Shown here one piece after another: positions 1 through 7,902 of a stretch of DNA of 37,029 nt (position 1 is its first letter; every line of letters begins with the position of its first letter). This DNA comes from a virus, in the IMG/VR virus record IMGVR_UViG_3300042894_001450, positions 1 through 37,029 of that record; one strand, given 5' to 3'. Under the pieces are notes generated by a model. That model saw only the letters and a program-made list of their open reading frames with translations. It was not told the origin of the DNA and made no database searches. The translations under genes and the position numbers were made by a program.

Positions 1-252
1 ACCATCTTGTTGCCGCCGTACTGAAGGTTCAGCCCGTGGCCGGCCGACTTGGGGTGGACGGCCAGCAGCCGGATCTGCCCCTTGTTCCAGCGTTCGACCA
101 CGTCGGCGCCGTCGTCCAGCGTCCACAGGCGCGGGTAGCGGGTCTTCAACTGCGCCAGTTCCTCGACGAAGTTGTAGACGATCAGCGTGTTGTCCTGCTG
201 GTTGCCTTCCAGAATTTCGTCCAACATGTCGAAGCGGTGGCTGGAGAACCAG
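1..252. repeat. Left copy of the near-identical terminal overlap
   Basis: Bases 1-252 align without gaps to 36778-37029 with 11 mismatches, about 95.6% identity. The first 74 bases are identical, and eight of the mismatches fall in the last 45 bases. Both copies lie in the same helicase gene. Joining the two ends at this repeat gives an uninterrupted reading frame and a circle of about 36,777 bp. It is best read as an assembly overlap of a circular or circularly permuted genome rather than a physical terminal repeat, because real terminal repeats in one molecule are normally identical. Confidence 0.9.
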
Positions 253-1118
253 ACCGGCGTCTTGGACACCGTGAACTTGCCTGGCTGGTCGGACGCGATC
301 GTGCTGCTGTCGTAGACCCAGCCGCCCGCCATCTGTTGCAGCTTGCTCGTCACGGCGGCGGCCGACAGGGCGGTGATTTCCGTACCTTTCAGCGTTGTTA
401 CAAAGTCGCGCTTCATCTTTTCGTATGGCTCACGGTCTGGCATGTCGCAGCGCATCTCGACGACGTGGCAGGGCGGCAGCTTGTCCTTGTAGACGCCAGG
501 CTCCAGCACGAATGTCGCCGGGCGGATGCGCGCCATGACTTGTTCGAGGGCACCGCGACGCGGTTGCCAATCGCCAAACTCGCGGTTGATGCAGACGAAG
601 TATTGCTGGAGGAACGCGCCCTTGGCCCGGCCCAGCAGTGCCTCGTCCACCACCTTGCACTGGCCGAAGACGTCTTCCAGGCCATTCGAGGTGAACGATC
701 CGGTCAGGCCCCAGCGGACGGGGAAGCGGTCCAGCACCTTGTAGAACGCCTTGAAGCGTTTGCCCGACGGGTTTTTGAGCCGGGTCAGTTCGTCGAACAC
801 CACGCCTTGGAACGGCAGGTCAACCGGCAGCTTGTCGAGGTTGTCGTAGTTGACAATGACAATGTCACTGCTAGACGAGAGTGCTGCCTTGCGTTGGGTG
901 GAGGTGCCGACGGCAACGGAATACGACAGCGACGGCGCCCACTTCGCCACCTCGACGGGCCACACGTCCGTACACACGCGTTTGGGCGCCACCACCAGCC
1001 AGCGCCTGGCGTGACCGTCGCGCTTCATCTCGGCCATCGCCCGCAGCGTGATTGCGGTCTTGCCCGCGCCCACAGGGGCCAGGATCATGGCGCGGTCACG
1101 CTCGTACAGGAAGGTCAC
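1..1118 (-). CDS. SNF2/DEAD-like helicase, N-terminal and central part (runs off the window start)
   Basis: This is the first 372 codons of a superfamily 2 helicase that continues at 36778-36588 after circle closure, for about 435 aa in total. I read it directly from the minus strand, starting at GTG 1118, which overlaps the VRR-NUC stop as GTGA. Near the N terminus is a Walker A loop (APVGAGKTA), followed by a Walker B/DExx box (VVFDELTRLKN) and motif III-like WGLTGSF. The C-terminal half carries motif VI (QTVGRIHRGGQ). A phage SNF2-type helicase directly after VRR-NUC and near DUF2800 and PolA genes is a recurring phage replication or recombination cassette. It probably remodels or unwinds DNA during replication or repair. 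The frame stays open to base 1, so the N-terminal part is intact. Confidence 0.9.
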   Translation of the reverse strand, partial: MTFLYERDRAMILAPVGAGKTAITLRAMAEMKRDGHARRWLVVAPKRVCTDVWPVEVAKWAPSLSYSVAVGTSTQRKAALSSSSDIVIVNYDNLDKLPVDLPFQGVVFDELTRLKNPSGKRFKAFYKVLDRFPVRWGLTGSFTSNGLEDVFGQCKVVDEALLGRAKGAFLQQYFVCINREFGDWQPRRGALEQVMARIRPATFVLEPGVYKDKLPPCHVVEMRCDMPDREPYEKMKRDFVTTLKGTEITALSAAAVTSKLQQMAGGWVYDSSTIASDQPGKFTVSKTPVWFSSHRFDMLDEILEGNQQDNTLIVYNFVEELAQLKTRYPRLWTLDDGADVVERWNKGQIRLLAVHPKSAGHGLNLQYGGNKM

Positions 1119-1405
1119 GGCGTCATTTTGGTAAGACCTAAGGTCCATTCATCTATCTCTGATTTGTTCCACAGGCAGGTGTAGTTCTGGTTGCGTGCCC
1201 GCATGTCCTCCGCAAACTTACGTTGCAGCGGCGACAATCGGCCGTTGGGCGCCTTCAATTCCACGAACCACGTCGCCCCACCGGGCAGGCAGGCGATGCG
1301 GTCGCTGACGCCCTTGCAGTTCAGCGCGCGGAACTTGTAGGTGACGCCGCCCATGCGCTGGACGGTCCACACAAAGTACTGTTCGATCTCGCGTTCCATG
1401 CTCAT
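1115..1405 (-). CDS. VRR-NUC domain nuclease
   Basis: A 96-aa single-domain protein of the PD-(D/E)XK superfamily, VRR-NUC type, the usual size of stand-alone phage versions. The active-site pattern is visible: D35 in KGVSDRI, then E49 and K51 in WFVELKAP, with a following SPLQRKF helix typical of the family. It probably cleaves branched or structured DNA with the helicase encoded next to it, and the two reading frames overlap by 4 bp. ATG 1405 gives MSMERE. ATG 1399 (MEREIEQ) is an alternative that would fit a leaderless transcript from the promoter at 1407-1433, because no Shine-Dalgarno sequence is visible before either start. Confidence 0.92.
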   Translation of the reverse strand: MSMEREIEQYFVWTVQRMGGVTYKFRALNCKGVSDRIACLPGGATWFVELKAPNGRLSPLQRKFAEDMRARNQNYTCLWNKSEIDEWTLGLTKMTP

Positions 1406-1406
1406 T

Positions 1407-1433
1407 ATGTATCAAACAATCATTGACAGGTCA
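1407..1433 (-). promoter_or_regulatory. Putative leftward sigma70-type promoter for VRR-NUC-helicase operon
   Basis: On the minus strand TTGACC (1433-1428) and TACATA (1412-1407) are separated by 17 bp. Transcription would begin near base 1400, at or beside ATG 1399, so the message would be almost leaderless. Its -35 box abuts and shares one base with the -35 box of the rightward promoter at 1423-1451. Confidence 0.5.
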
Positions 1434-1451
1434 ACAAACATTCTGTAGCGT
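1423..1451 (+). promoter_or_regulatory. Putative rightward sigma70-type promoter for replication genes
   Basis: TTGACA (1423-1428) and TAGCGT (1446-1451) are separated by 17 bp. It lies upstream of the DUF2800 gene, which has the Shine-Dalgarno sequence AGAAAGG before ATG 1479. It overlaps the leftward promoter by 11 bp. Confidence 0.5.
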
Positions 1452-1478
1452 CGGCTCGTCAACACAGAAAGGTACACT

Positions 1479-2600
1479 ATGGCTGCTCACTCAAATGTCG
1501 TCGGCGGTTCGACCGCCAAGCGCGTGCTGGCCTGCCCCGGCAGCGTCGCGCTCGTCCGCACCATGCCCCCGCAGCCGTCGTCGGTCCACGCCGACACCGG
1601 CACGTTGCTGCACAATACCATCGCCACCATCCTGGAGACGGGCAAAGACCCGCAGGAGTTTCTGGGCGTCGCCTACAACGGCATCGAATTGACCGACGAC
1701 CTGATGGAGCGCAAGCTGTTGCCAGCACTTGCCGCCCTTGACGAGATCGACCCCGACAAGATGATGGAGTATGCCGTCGAGCAGGTCGTCGGCTTTGGCG
1801 CCGCCCTGCCGGGCGTGTTCGGGTCCGCCGACGTCGTGGGTCGGATGGGCAATCGTGGCATCCTGCTGGATTGGAAGTTCGGCGACGGCGTCGCGGTGGA
1901 CGCGGAGGAGAACCCGCAGGGGCTGTTCTACGTCGCCGCAGCGCTTCGTACCGAGAAGACCGCATGGGCCTTCAAGGACGTCGAGGACATCGAGATCATC
2001 ATCGTCCAGCCGCCCTACGTGAAGCGCTGGGTGACAACGCCCGCCCGCGTCAAGCAGTTCGAGGCCGACCTGATGCTGGCGGTGCGCGCGGCCGAGCAGC
2101 CCGACGCGCCACTGGCCGCCGGCGACCACTGCCGCTGGTGTACGGCCAAGACGATCTGCCCGGTGGTCAGCGGTGCGGTCGCCCGCGCCACCCGCACGGC
2201 ACTCAAGACGGTCAACGTGGACCGCCTGGCCGAGGCGCTGGGGCAGATCGACCTGCTGGAGGGCTACATCAAGGACGCCCGCGACATGGCGCAGCAACTG
2301 CTGGAAGCAGGCGTCGAGGTGCCGGGCTGGAAACTGGTGCCGAAGCGCGCCACCCGCAAGTGGGTGGACGACAAAAAAGTCTTGACGACCCTGACCGAAG
2401 CAGGGCTTAATATCGAACAATTGACGGAGCCGAAGTCGCCCGCGCAGATGGAGAAGGTGTTGAAGAAGCACAATGTCCCGCTGCCGCCTGACCTGATCGT
2501 GTCCGTCTCAACAGGTAGCACGTTGGCACCCGAGGATGATCCGAGGCCCGCCGTGTTGCAGATCGGCAAACAACTGTCTGCTGCTCTTGGTAAACTATAG
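1479..2600 (+). CDS. DUF2800-type RecB/Cas4-like nuclease
   Basis: A 373-aa protein of the PD-(D/E)XK superfamily, resembling the DUF2800 proteins of phage replication modules. Visible features: H45 in GTLLH, D118 in GSADVV, D131 and K133 in LLDWKFG, and the QxxxY motif at Q147-Y151. C19 near the N terminus together with C220, C223 and C229 gives the one-plus-three cysteine layout of the iron-sulfur cluster in Cas4/AddB nucleases. I therefore infer a 4Fe-4S, RecB-family exonuclease acting on DNA ends or recombination intermediates. The gene opens the rightward replication operon, and the next gene follows after 9 bp. A run of six A (gacaaaaaagtc, about 2372) is a possible slippery site but I have no evidence that it is used. 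Confidence 0.85.
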   Translation: MAAHSNVVGGSTAKRVLACPGSVALVRTMPPQPSSVHADTGTLLHNTIATILETGKDPQEFLGVAYNGIELTDDLMERKLLPALAALDEIDPDKMMEYAVEQVVGFGAALPGVFGSADVVGRMGNRGILLDWKFGDGVAVDAEENPQGLFYVAAALRTEKTAWAFKDVEDIEIIIVQPPYVKRWVTTPARVKQFEADLMLAVRAAEQPDAPLAAGDHCRWCTAKTICPVVSGAVARATRTALKTVNVDRLAEALGQIDLLEGYIKDARDMAQQLLEAGVEVPGWKLVPKRATRKWVDDKKVLTTLTEAGLNIEQLTEPKSPAQMEKVLKKHNVPLPPDLIVSVSTGSTLAPEDDPRPAVLQIGKQLSAALGKL

Positions 2601-2609
2601 GAGAATAAA

Positions 2610-3245
2610 ATGAACGACGTAGTATCTTTCGGCAACGGCAACCTCCCCTCCGTCCAGTCCCTGACCACTGCCCTGCGCAGCCTCGAAAGCGAGGTCGGCG
2701 CTGCCGGCATGGTCATCCTCAAGATGGACAAGACCGGCCATTGGGTGTTCGGTGCCGACCAGACCGAAATTGACGACGACAGCACTTGGGCCATCAACCC
2801 GTTCTCTTTTGTCCACGGCTTCATTGCCTGGGGCGAGGGCGAGGTGCTGGGCGAGAAGATGGTGCCGGTGTCGGACCCGCTTCCCGAAATGGATAACCCG
2901 CCGCCGGGCGCCAAGCGCGGCTGGGAGATGCAGGTCGGCATGAGCCTCAAGTGCATGAACGGCGACGACAAGGGCATGGAGGCGCGCTACAATGTCACCT
3001 CCGTGGGCGGCAAGCGCGCCGTCCAGAAGCTGGCCCTTGAAATTGCCGCGCAGGTCGAGAAGGACCAGACCAAGCCTGTGCCGGTGGTGCGCCTGAAGAA
3101 GGAACACTACATGCACAAGTCCTACGGTCGCATCTTCACGCCTGTCTTCGAGATCAGCAACTGGATTGATCTTGAAGGCAAGACGGATGCGCCCGCCGCT
3201 GAACCGACGCCGGAAGCCACCGTCCGTCGTCGTCGTACTGCGTAA
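2610..3245 (+). CDS. Probable ssDNA-binding protein in the DUF2815 slot
   Basis: A 211-aa protein, started at ATG 2610 after a strong TAGGAG ribosome site. I do not recognise a decisive motif. It is mixed alpha/beta with many aromatic residues (WVFGAD, WEMQVG, HYMHKSYGRIFTPVFEI). It ends in an acidic/proline linker and a basic RRRRTA tail, unlike the acidic tip of typical bacterial SSB. In related phage cassettes the gene between DUF2800 and the family A polymerase is DUF2815, a ssDNA-binding protein, and position and size fit here. The function is inferred from that synteny only. An OB-fold prediction would support it. Confidence 0.55.
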   Translation: MNDVVSFGNGNLPSVQSLTTALRSLESEVGAAGMVILKMDKTGHWVFGADQTEIDDDSTWAINPFSFVHGFIAWGEGEVLGEKMVPVSDPLPEMDNPPPGAKRGWEMQVGMSLKCMNGDDKGMEARYNVTSVGGKRAVQKLALEIAAQVEKDQTKPVPVVRLKKEHYMHKSYGRIFTPVFEISNWIDLEGKTDAPAAEPTPEATVRRRRTA

Positions 3246-3253
3246 GCGGGCGC

Positions 3254-3291
3254 GCGGGGCCGCTATTTCCTCCCTGGTTGGGCGGCCCCGC
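3254..3291 (+). promoter_or_regulatory. GC-rich hairpin directly upstream of the polymerase start
   Basis: A perfect 10-bp inverted repeat (gcggggccgc at 3254-3263, gcggccccgc at 3282-3291) flanks an 18-nt pyrimidine-rich loop and ends 4 nt before ATG 3296. There is no following T-tract, so it is not a classical terminator. It leaves no room for a standard ribosome site and may limit polymerase translation or protect the mRNA end. The role is inferred. Confidence 0.6.
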
Positions 3292-3295
3292 ACCT

Positions 3296-5251
3296 ATGAT
3301 CATGATATTATATATTGATCTAGAAACCCGCAGCCGCTGCGACCTGCCGGGACGCGGTGTCTACAACTACGTGCAAGACCCCAGCACGGAGGTGCTGTGC
3401 ATGTCCTACGCTTTCGACGACGAGGACGTGCAGACGTGGCGGCCGAGTGAGCCCTTCCCGACGCGCGTCGCGCTGCATCGCGGGCAGATCCGCGCCCACA
3501 ACGCGGCGTTCGAGCGCCTGATGTTCTGGTACGTCATCTGTCCCGACTTCGGTGTGCCCGAACCCGCGCTGGAGCAGTTCTACTGCACTGCAACACAGGC
3601 CCGCGCCAACTGTGCGCCGGGCAGCCTGGAGGACGTCGGCCGCTTCGCGGGTGCGGGCATGCGCAAGGACCACCGAGGCGCACAGTTGATCCGCCTGCTG
3701 TCGATCCCGCAGGGCGACGGCACCTTCCGCGACGACCCCACGCTGATGGCCGAGATGGTGGCCTACTGCGAGCAGGACGTCCGCGCCATGCGCGTTATCT
3801 CCAAGGTACTGCGCGAACTGTCCGACGAGGAGCTGTCCGACTATCACATCAACGAGCGCATCAACGACCGGGGCGTGCGCCTGGACGTGCCGCTCGCCAA
3901 GGCCGCCGTGCGCTACGCCGCACAGGAACTGGACGACATCCAGCAGGTCGTGCAGGATGTGACCGGCGGCGCGCTGACGTCGGTGCGCAGCCCCCGGATG
4001 CGGGAGTGGGTGCAGGAGCGCGTCGGGCCTGAAGCCCGCAAGCTGATGCAAGTATGGAAGGACGGCGTCGAGAAGACCAGCATCGACAAGACCGTGCGCG
4101 CTAACCTGCTGGCGATGGAGAACCCCGATGAAGTCCCTGCGGAAGTCGCGGAAGTGGTGCAGTGCGCGGACGATCTGTGGGCATCGTCCGTGGCGAAGTT
4201 TAGCCGTGCCGCAGCGCTTAGCGATGATCAAGACGGTCGCGTCCGGGGTGCGTTTGTATTCTGTGGTGGCTCAGCTACAGGCCGAGCGTCAAGCTATGGT
4301 CTTCAGGTCCACAATTTCCCAAGACGATGTGCCGACGAACCTGAACTAGTCCGCCAGGCGTTGGTGCGCGGACACGACGTCGTGCCGCAGTACGGCCGCC
4401 GCGTCACCGACGTCCTGAAGGGCATGCTTCGTCCCGCGCTGATCCCGGCACCCGGCAAGTCCTTCGTGGTGGCCGATTGGTCCTCCATCGAGGCCCGCGT
4501 CACCCCGTGGTGCAGCGGCGAGGCGGGCGAGGACAAGCTAACACTTTTTCGTGATGGCGCCGACGTCTACAAGGTCAACGCGGCCGCCACCTTTCGGTGC
4601 CGCGTCGAGGACGTCACCAAGGACCAGCGCCAGGTCGGCAAGGTGCAGGAGTTGGCGTGCGGCTTTGCCGGCGGTGTGGGTGCCTTCGCGGCGATGGGCC
4701 GCGTCTACGGCCTAAGCCTGCCTGAGAGCGAGGCCCGCAAGATGGTGGACGCTTGGCGCCGTGCGAACCCGTGGTCGGTGCCCTACTGGCAGGATCTGGA
4801 GATTGCGTACACACGCGCAATTCGGAACCCGAAGACAAAGATACAGGCGGGCCGCGTGTCGTATTACTACGACGGCTGCCATCTCTGGTACGCCTTGCCG
4901 TCGGGCCGTGTTCTTTGTTATCCTTTCGCACGGATCGAAGAGGAGGGCGTCACGTATGCGAAGGCGTCATGGAAACCCGCCGCAGATGCCAAGGAGTGGC
5001 CGCGAGCCCGGCTGTGGAAGGGCCTTGCATGCGAGAACATCACGCAAGCCACCGCTGCGGACATCCTCCGCCATGCTCTACGCGAGATACCGGATGTGGT
5101 TCTGCACATCCACGACGAGGTTGTAGTTGAGACAGACCATCCCGACGCCGCGCTTGAACACATGCAGCGCGTCATGGGAACACCGCCCGCATGGGCCGCC
5201 GGTTTACCACTGGCAGCCGAGGCGTCGGTGATGACGAGGTACGGCAAGTAA
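3296..5251 (+). CDS. polA-like: Family A DNA polymerase with 3'-5' exonuclease domain
   Basis: A 651-aa replicative polymerase from ATG 3296. An in-frame TTG at 3278 lies inside the upstream hairpin and is less likely. N-terminal proofreading domain: Exo I D8/E10 (YIDLETRS), Exo II-like AHNAAFE, Exo III YCEQDV. Polymerase domain: motif A near residue 394 (VVADWSSIEAR, aspartate present), a motif B region near 447 (VGKVQELACGFAGG), and motif C near 605 (HIHDEVVVE). There is no 5'-3' exonuclease domain, as in other phage PolA proteins. It follows the putative ssDNA-binding gene and ends before a strong terminator at 5338. It would copy the phage genome together with the primase-helicase downstream. 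Confidence 0.95.
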   Translation: MIMILYIDLETRSRCDLPGRGVYNYVQDPSTEVLCMSYAFDDEDVQTWRPSEPFPTRVALHRGQIRAHNAAFERLMFWYVICPDFGVPEPALEQFYCTATQARANCAPGSLEDVGRFAGAGMRKDHRGAQLIRLLSIPQGDGTFRDDPTLMAEMVAYCEQDVRAMRVISKVLRELSDEELSDYHINERINDRGVRLDVPLAKAAVRYAAQELDDIQQVVQDVTGGALTSVRSPRMREWVQERVGPEARKLMQVWKDGVEKTSIDKTVRANLLAMENPDEVPAEVAEVVQCADDLWASSVAKFSRAAALSDDQDGRVRGAFVFCGGSATGRASSYGLQVHNFPRRCADEPELVRQALVRGHDVVPQYGRRVTDVLKGMLRPALIPAPGKSFVVADWSSIEARVTPWCSGEAGEDKLTLFRDGADVYKVNAAATFRCRVEDVTKDQRQVGKVQELACGFAGGVGAFAAMGRVYGLSLPESEARKMVDAWRRANPWSVPYWQDLEIAYTRAIRNPKTKIQAGRVSYYYDGCHLWYALPSGRVLCYPFARIEEEGVTYAKASWKPAADAKEWPRARLWKGLACENITQATAADILRHALREIPDVVLHIHDEVVVETDHPDAALEHMQRVMGTPPAWAAGLPLAAEASVMTRYGK

Positions 5252-5337
5252 ATTCCGGCAGTCCGCCGGCATCCGGCGTCGCAGCGGTCCTGCGGTATCC
5301 AGAAGGTTGCAAGCACACACAAACTCATCTTCTTTAA

Positions 5338-5376
5338 GCGCGCTGGTACCCTCAGCCTTTTACCAGCGCGCACTTT
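5338..5376 (+). terminator. Rho-independent terminator after the polymerase gene
   Basis: A perfect 11-bp stem (gcgcgctggta at 5338-5348, taccagcgcgc at 5361-5371) with a 12-nt loop is followed by acttttag. It sits in the 186-bp gap between the polymerase and primase-helicase genes. The right arm overlaps a putative promoter -35 box, so termination and new initiation are combined here. Confidence 0.75.
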
Positions 5377-5387
5377 TAGACTATACT
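5359..5387 (+). promoter_or_regulatory. Putative promoter for the primase-helicase gene
   Basis: TTTACC (5359-5364, four of six -35 positions) and TATACT (5382-5387, strong -10) are separated by 17 bp. It lies just after the terminator and 50 bp upstream of ATG 5438. The -10 is good and the -35 weak, so the call is moderate. Confidence 0.4.
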
Positions 5388-5437
5388 TGCGCCGCGCGTC
5401 GTGGGGACCGCTGCGCGATCTCATAAGGGACGGAAAC

Positions 5438-7747
5438 ATGGAATTACTTGACTATTTGGTCAAGCTGGCACCAGCCGGCGAGACAGCCTTAATCGTCCGG
5501 CAGACACCACGCCATTCGGGTGGTGAGGTAAAGTACCACGCAGATGGTGCGCCGGTCGCTACTTTCCCGGCCTTTCTGCCGACGCACAAGCGCAAGGCTG
5601 GCGAGGCTTGGTACATCAACACAGGCTCATTCATCATTAGCCGCTTCACGGCGGGCAAGCCATCAGCCAAGAGCGAGAACATCGAGTACGTCCTGTTCAT
5701 GATGCTGGACGACGTCGGCACCAAGTCCAAAGTTCCGCCGCTCGATCCGACATGGATCATGGAGACGTCGCCCGGATCGTTCCAATGGGGCTATGCCTTC
5801 AGCGAACAGCCTAGCAAGGGCGAGTTCACGGCGGCCATTACGGCCATCGCAGAGGCAGGCTACACCGACCCCGGCGCCACCAACGCGGTGCGCAATTGCC
5901 GTCTGCCTGGCAGCGTCAACCTGAAGCGCGGGCGTGATGGGTTCAAGGCGCGGCTGGTCGAGTTCCATCCCGACCGCGAATACACGTTGGAAACTATCTG
6001 CAAGACGCTCGACGTGGTGCCGGGTCCGGCTGACGGTGCCGGGCTGACGTCCATCAAGATCCGCGACACCGGCAGCGACACGGTGTTGAAGTGGCTGAAC
6101 GACAACGCCATGGTATTGAGCCGCGTCAACAACGAGGGCTGGTGTGGCGTCGTCTGCCCGAACAGTGCCGAGCATACGGACGGCAATCCGGAGGGCCGCT
6201 ACTCGCCCATCAACCGGGCGTTCTGCTGCTATCATGGGCACTGCCAGCACCTCGACAGCAATGCGTTTCTTGCATGGGTGGGCGAGCAGGGCGGCCCCAA
6301 GGTCCAGCCGGGCTTTCGCGAGGAGTTGGTGGCCGAGCGCATGGCCCTTGTGGCCGAGACGATCAAGCCAACGCCGGAGTTCCCCGACGCGGCCGCCGAG
6401 GTCGTGGCCGAGGTGGACCGGAAGGAGATGGGCCGTCTGGAAAAGCGCGAGTGGTTCGGCCGTTTCGCGTATATCGTCGAGGATGACGCCTATTTCGACA
6501 TGATCGACCGGCGCGAGATGACGCGCGGCGCATTCAATGCCGTGTTCCGGCATGTAGACTGCAAATCCATCCACACGCAGCGCAGGGTCGAGGCGTCCGT
6601 CTGCTTCGATGAGAACCGCCAGGGTGCTGGCGCGCGCGTCCTGCGCGGGTTGACCTACGCCGCCGGCGAGAGTGTGCTGGTCGCCAAGGACGGCGAGGTT
6701 TACGGCAACCGCTGGGTCAACGCCCGACCGGACCTGTCGAGCGTCGCCAGTGGCACGGACATGGCGCCGTGGCTCGACCATGCCAAGCTCCTGATCCCCG
6801 ACGACGTCGAGCGCGAACACGTCTTCGACGTGATGGCCTTCAAGCTCCAGCACCCGGAGGTCAAGATCAACCACGCGGTCCTGCACGGCGGGGACGAGGG
6901 CTGTGGCAAGGATACGCTTTGGTACCCGTTCATATGGTCCGTTTGCGGGCCAGACCTGCGCAATCGCGGCCTGGTGGACGCGGACGGCATCAATTCGCGC
7001 TGGGGCTACGCGCTCGAAAGCGAGATCCTCATCTTGAACGAGCTGAAGGAGCCCGAGGCCGCGCAACGTCGCGCGCTGTCCAACAAGCTGAAGCCCATCA
7101 TCGCCGCGCCGCCGGACACGCTCACCATTGAGCGCAAGGGCTTGCACCCTTACGATATGGTCAATCGCATGTTTGTCCTTGCGTTCACCAACGACCCCGT
7201 GCCGCTGTCGCTGCCCAGCCAGGACCGGCGTTGGTTCTGCGTCTGGTCGCATGCGCCACGCATGGACAAGGATGCCGCGCGTGCCTTGTGGACGTGGTAC
7301 AAGAAGCAGGGCGGCCTTGAGGCCGTAGGCCGCTGGCTCATGGATCGGAACGTCTCAGCGTTCAATCCGGCGGCCATGCCGCCGTGGACGGATTACCGTT
7401 CGCGCCTCATTGAGACGGGCCGGAGCATGGCGGAAAGTTACGTTATCGAGCAAGTGCTTCAACCGTCGCGCGAATTTGCCGCTGGCGTCATTGCGTCACC
7501 GTTCCACAAGCTCTGTAACCAGCTTCAGCAGGGCGCGCCTGGCGGCGTGAAAATCCCGCAGGCGGCACTCCTGCATGGCCTCAAGGAAGCGGGCTGGATC
7601 GACCTTGGCGCCGTCAAGTCGGCTGAGTTCCAGACTAAGAAAAACATATGGGCGCGAGAGGACATGGCGCGCACCTACAACAAATCGGACCTGCGGCGCA
7701 TGGTCGAGCACGCCGCAGGTCCGGGGCTTACAGTGGTCAAAAGTTAA
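5438..7747 (+). CDS. PrimPol/D5-type primase-helicase
   Basis: A 769-aa protein started at ATG 5438, preceded by AAGGGA at 8 nt; an in-frame TTG upstream at 5387 lacks this. The N-terminal third looks like an archaeo-eukaryotic-type primase: FMMLDD metal-binding-like strand, WGYAF and NCRLPGSVNLK. Near residues 235-275 a Cys/His cluster (CGVVCP through CCYHGHC) suggests a zinc-binding element. The C-terminal half is a superfamily 3-like helicase: Walker A GGDEGCGKDT near 484-493, LILNELKE as Walker B, and AFTNDPVPL as the sensor-like motif, as in D5/DUF5906 proteins. It resembles the phage NrS-1 type of fused primase-helicase. It would unwind and prime at the fork for the polymerase. Its stop overlaps that of the convergent 52-aa gene. 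Confidence 0.88.
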   Translation: MELLDYLVKLAPAGETALIVRQTPRHSGGEVKYHADGAPVATFPAFLPTHKRKAGEAWYINTGSFIISRFTAGKPSAKSENIEYVLFMMLDDVGTKSKVPPLDPTWIMETSPGSFQWGYAFSEQPSKGEFTAAITAIAEAGYTDPGATNAVRNCRLPGSVNLKRGRDGFKARLVEFHPDREYTLETICKTLDVVPGPADGAGLTSIKIRDTGSDTVLKWLNDNAMVLSRVNNEGWCGVVCPNSAEHTDGNPEGRYSPINRAFCCYHGHCQHLDSNAFLAWVGEQGGPKVQPGFREELVAERMALVAETIKPTPEFPDAAAEVVAEVDRKEMGRLEKREWFGRFAYIVEDDAYFDMIDRREMTRGAFNAVFRHVDCKSIHTQRRVEASVCFDENRQGAGARVLRGLTYAAGESVLVAKDGEVYGNRWVNARPDLSSVASGTDMAPWLDHAKLLIPDDVEREHVFDVMAFKLQHPEVKINHAVLHGGDEGCGKDTLWYPFIWSVCGPDLRNRGLVDADGINSRWGYALESEILILNELKEPEAAQRRALSNKLKPIIAAPPDTLTIERKGLHPYDMVNRMFVLAFTNDPVPLSLPSQDRRWFCVWSHAPRMDKDAARALWTWYKKQGGLEAVGRWLMDRNVSAFNPAAMPPWTDYRSRLIETGRSMAESYVIEQVLQPSREFAAGVIASPFHKLCNQLQQGAPGGVKIPQAALLHGLKEAGWIDLGAVKSAEFQTKKNIWAREDMARTYNKSDLRRMVEHAAGPGLTVVKS

Positions 7748-7902
7748 GCTGGGTCATCCACCGGGTTAGGCTTTTTGTGGATCATCCACCAATGGCGGCT
7801 TCGTTCTTTGGCCGTGCGGCAATGCGCGCATTTCCCATCGTATGCGGAACGGTATCCTTTACCGCAATCGCAAACTTTAGAGACGTTTGGTTTTTCTGTC
7901 AT
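7744..7902 (-). CDS. Small zinc-ribbon-like protein
   Basis: A 52-aa protein from ATG 7902, which overlaps the stop of the 19-aa peptide upstream as ATGA. A longer in-frame start at 8031 would run through two other small genes and is rejected. Two cysteine pairs (CDCGKGYRSAYDGKCAHC: CxC and CxxC) suggest a zinc ribbon, followed by a basic, tryptophan-containing segment (KERSRHWWMIHKK). The function is unknown, possibly nucleic acid or host protein binding. It is the last gene of the leftward cluster. Confidence 0.65.
   Translation of the reverse strand: MTEKPNVSKVCDCGKGYRSAYDGKCAHCRTAKERSRHWWMIHKKPNPVDDPA

Noticed and set aside
36-1184. 382-codon rightward open frame at the window start
   Set aside because: Antisense to a helicase with clear Walker A, Walker B and motif VI.
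4530-4550. KLTLF in the polymerase as a sliding-clamp-binding motif
   Set aside because: It lies just after motif A in the conserved palm region (E/D-L-x-F-R-D-G), not in an exposed tail.
5663-7252. Long antisense open frame opposite the primase-helicase
   Set aside because: No start signal or domain; the plus-strand protein has Walker motifs and a zinc cluster.
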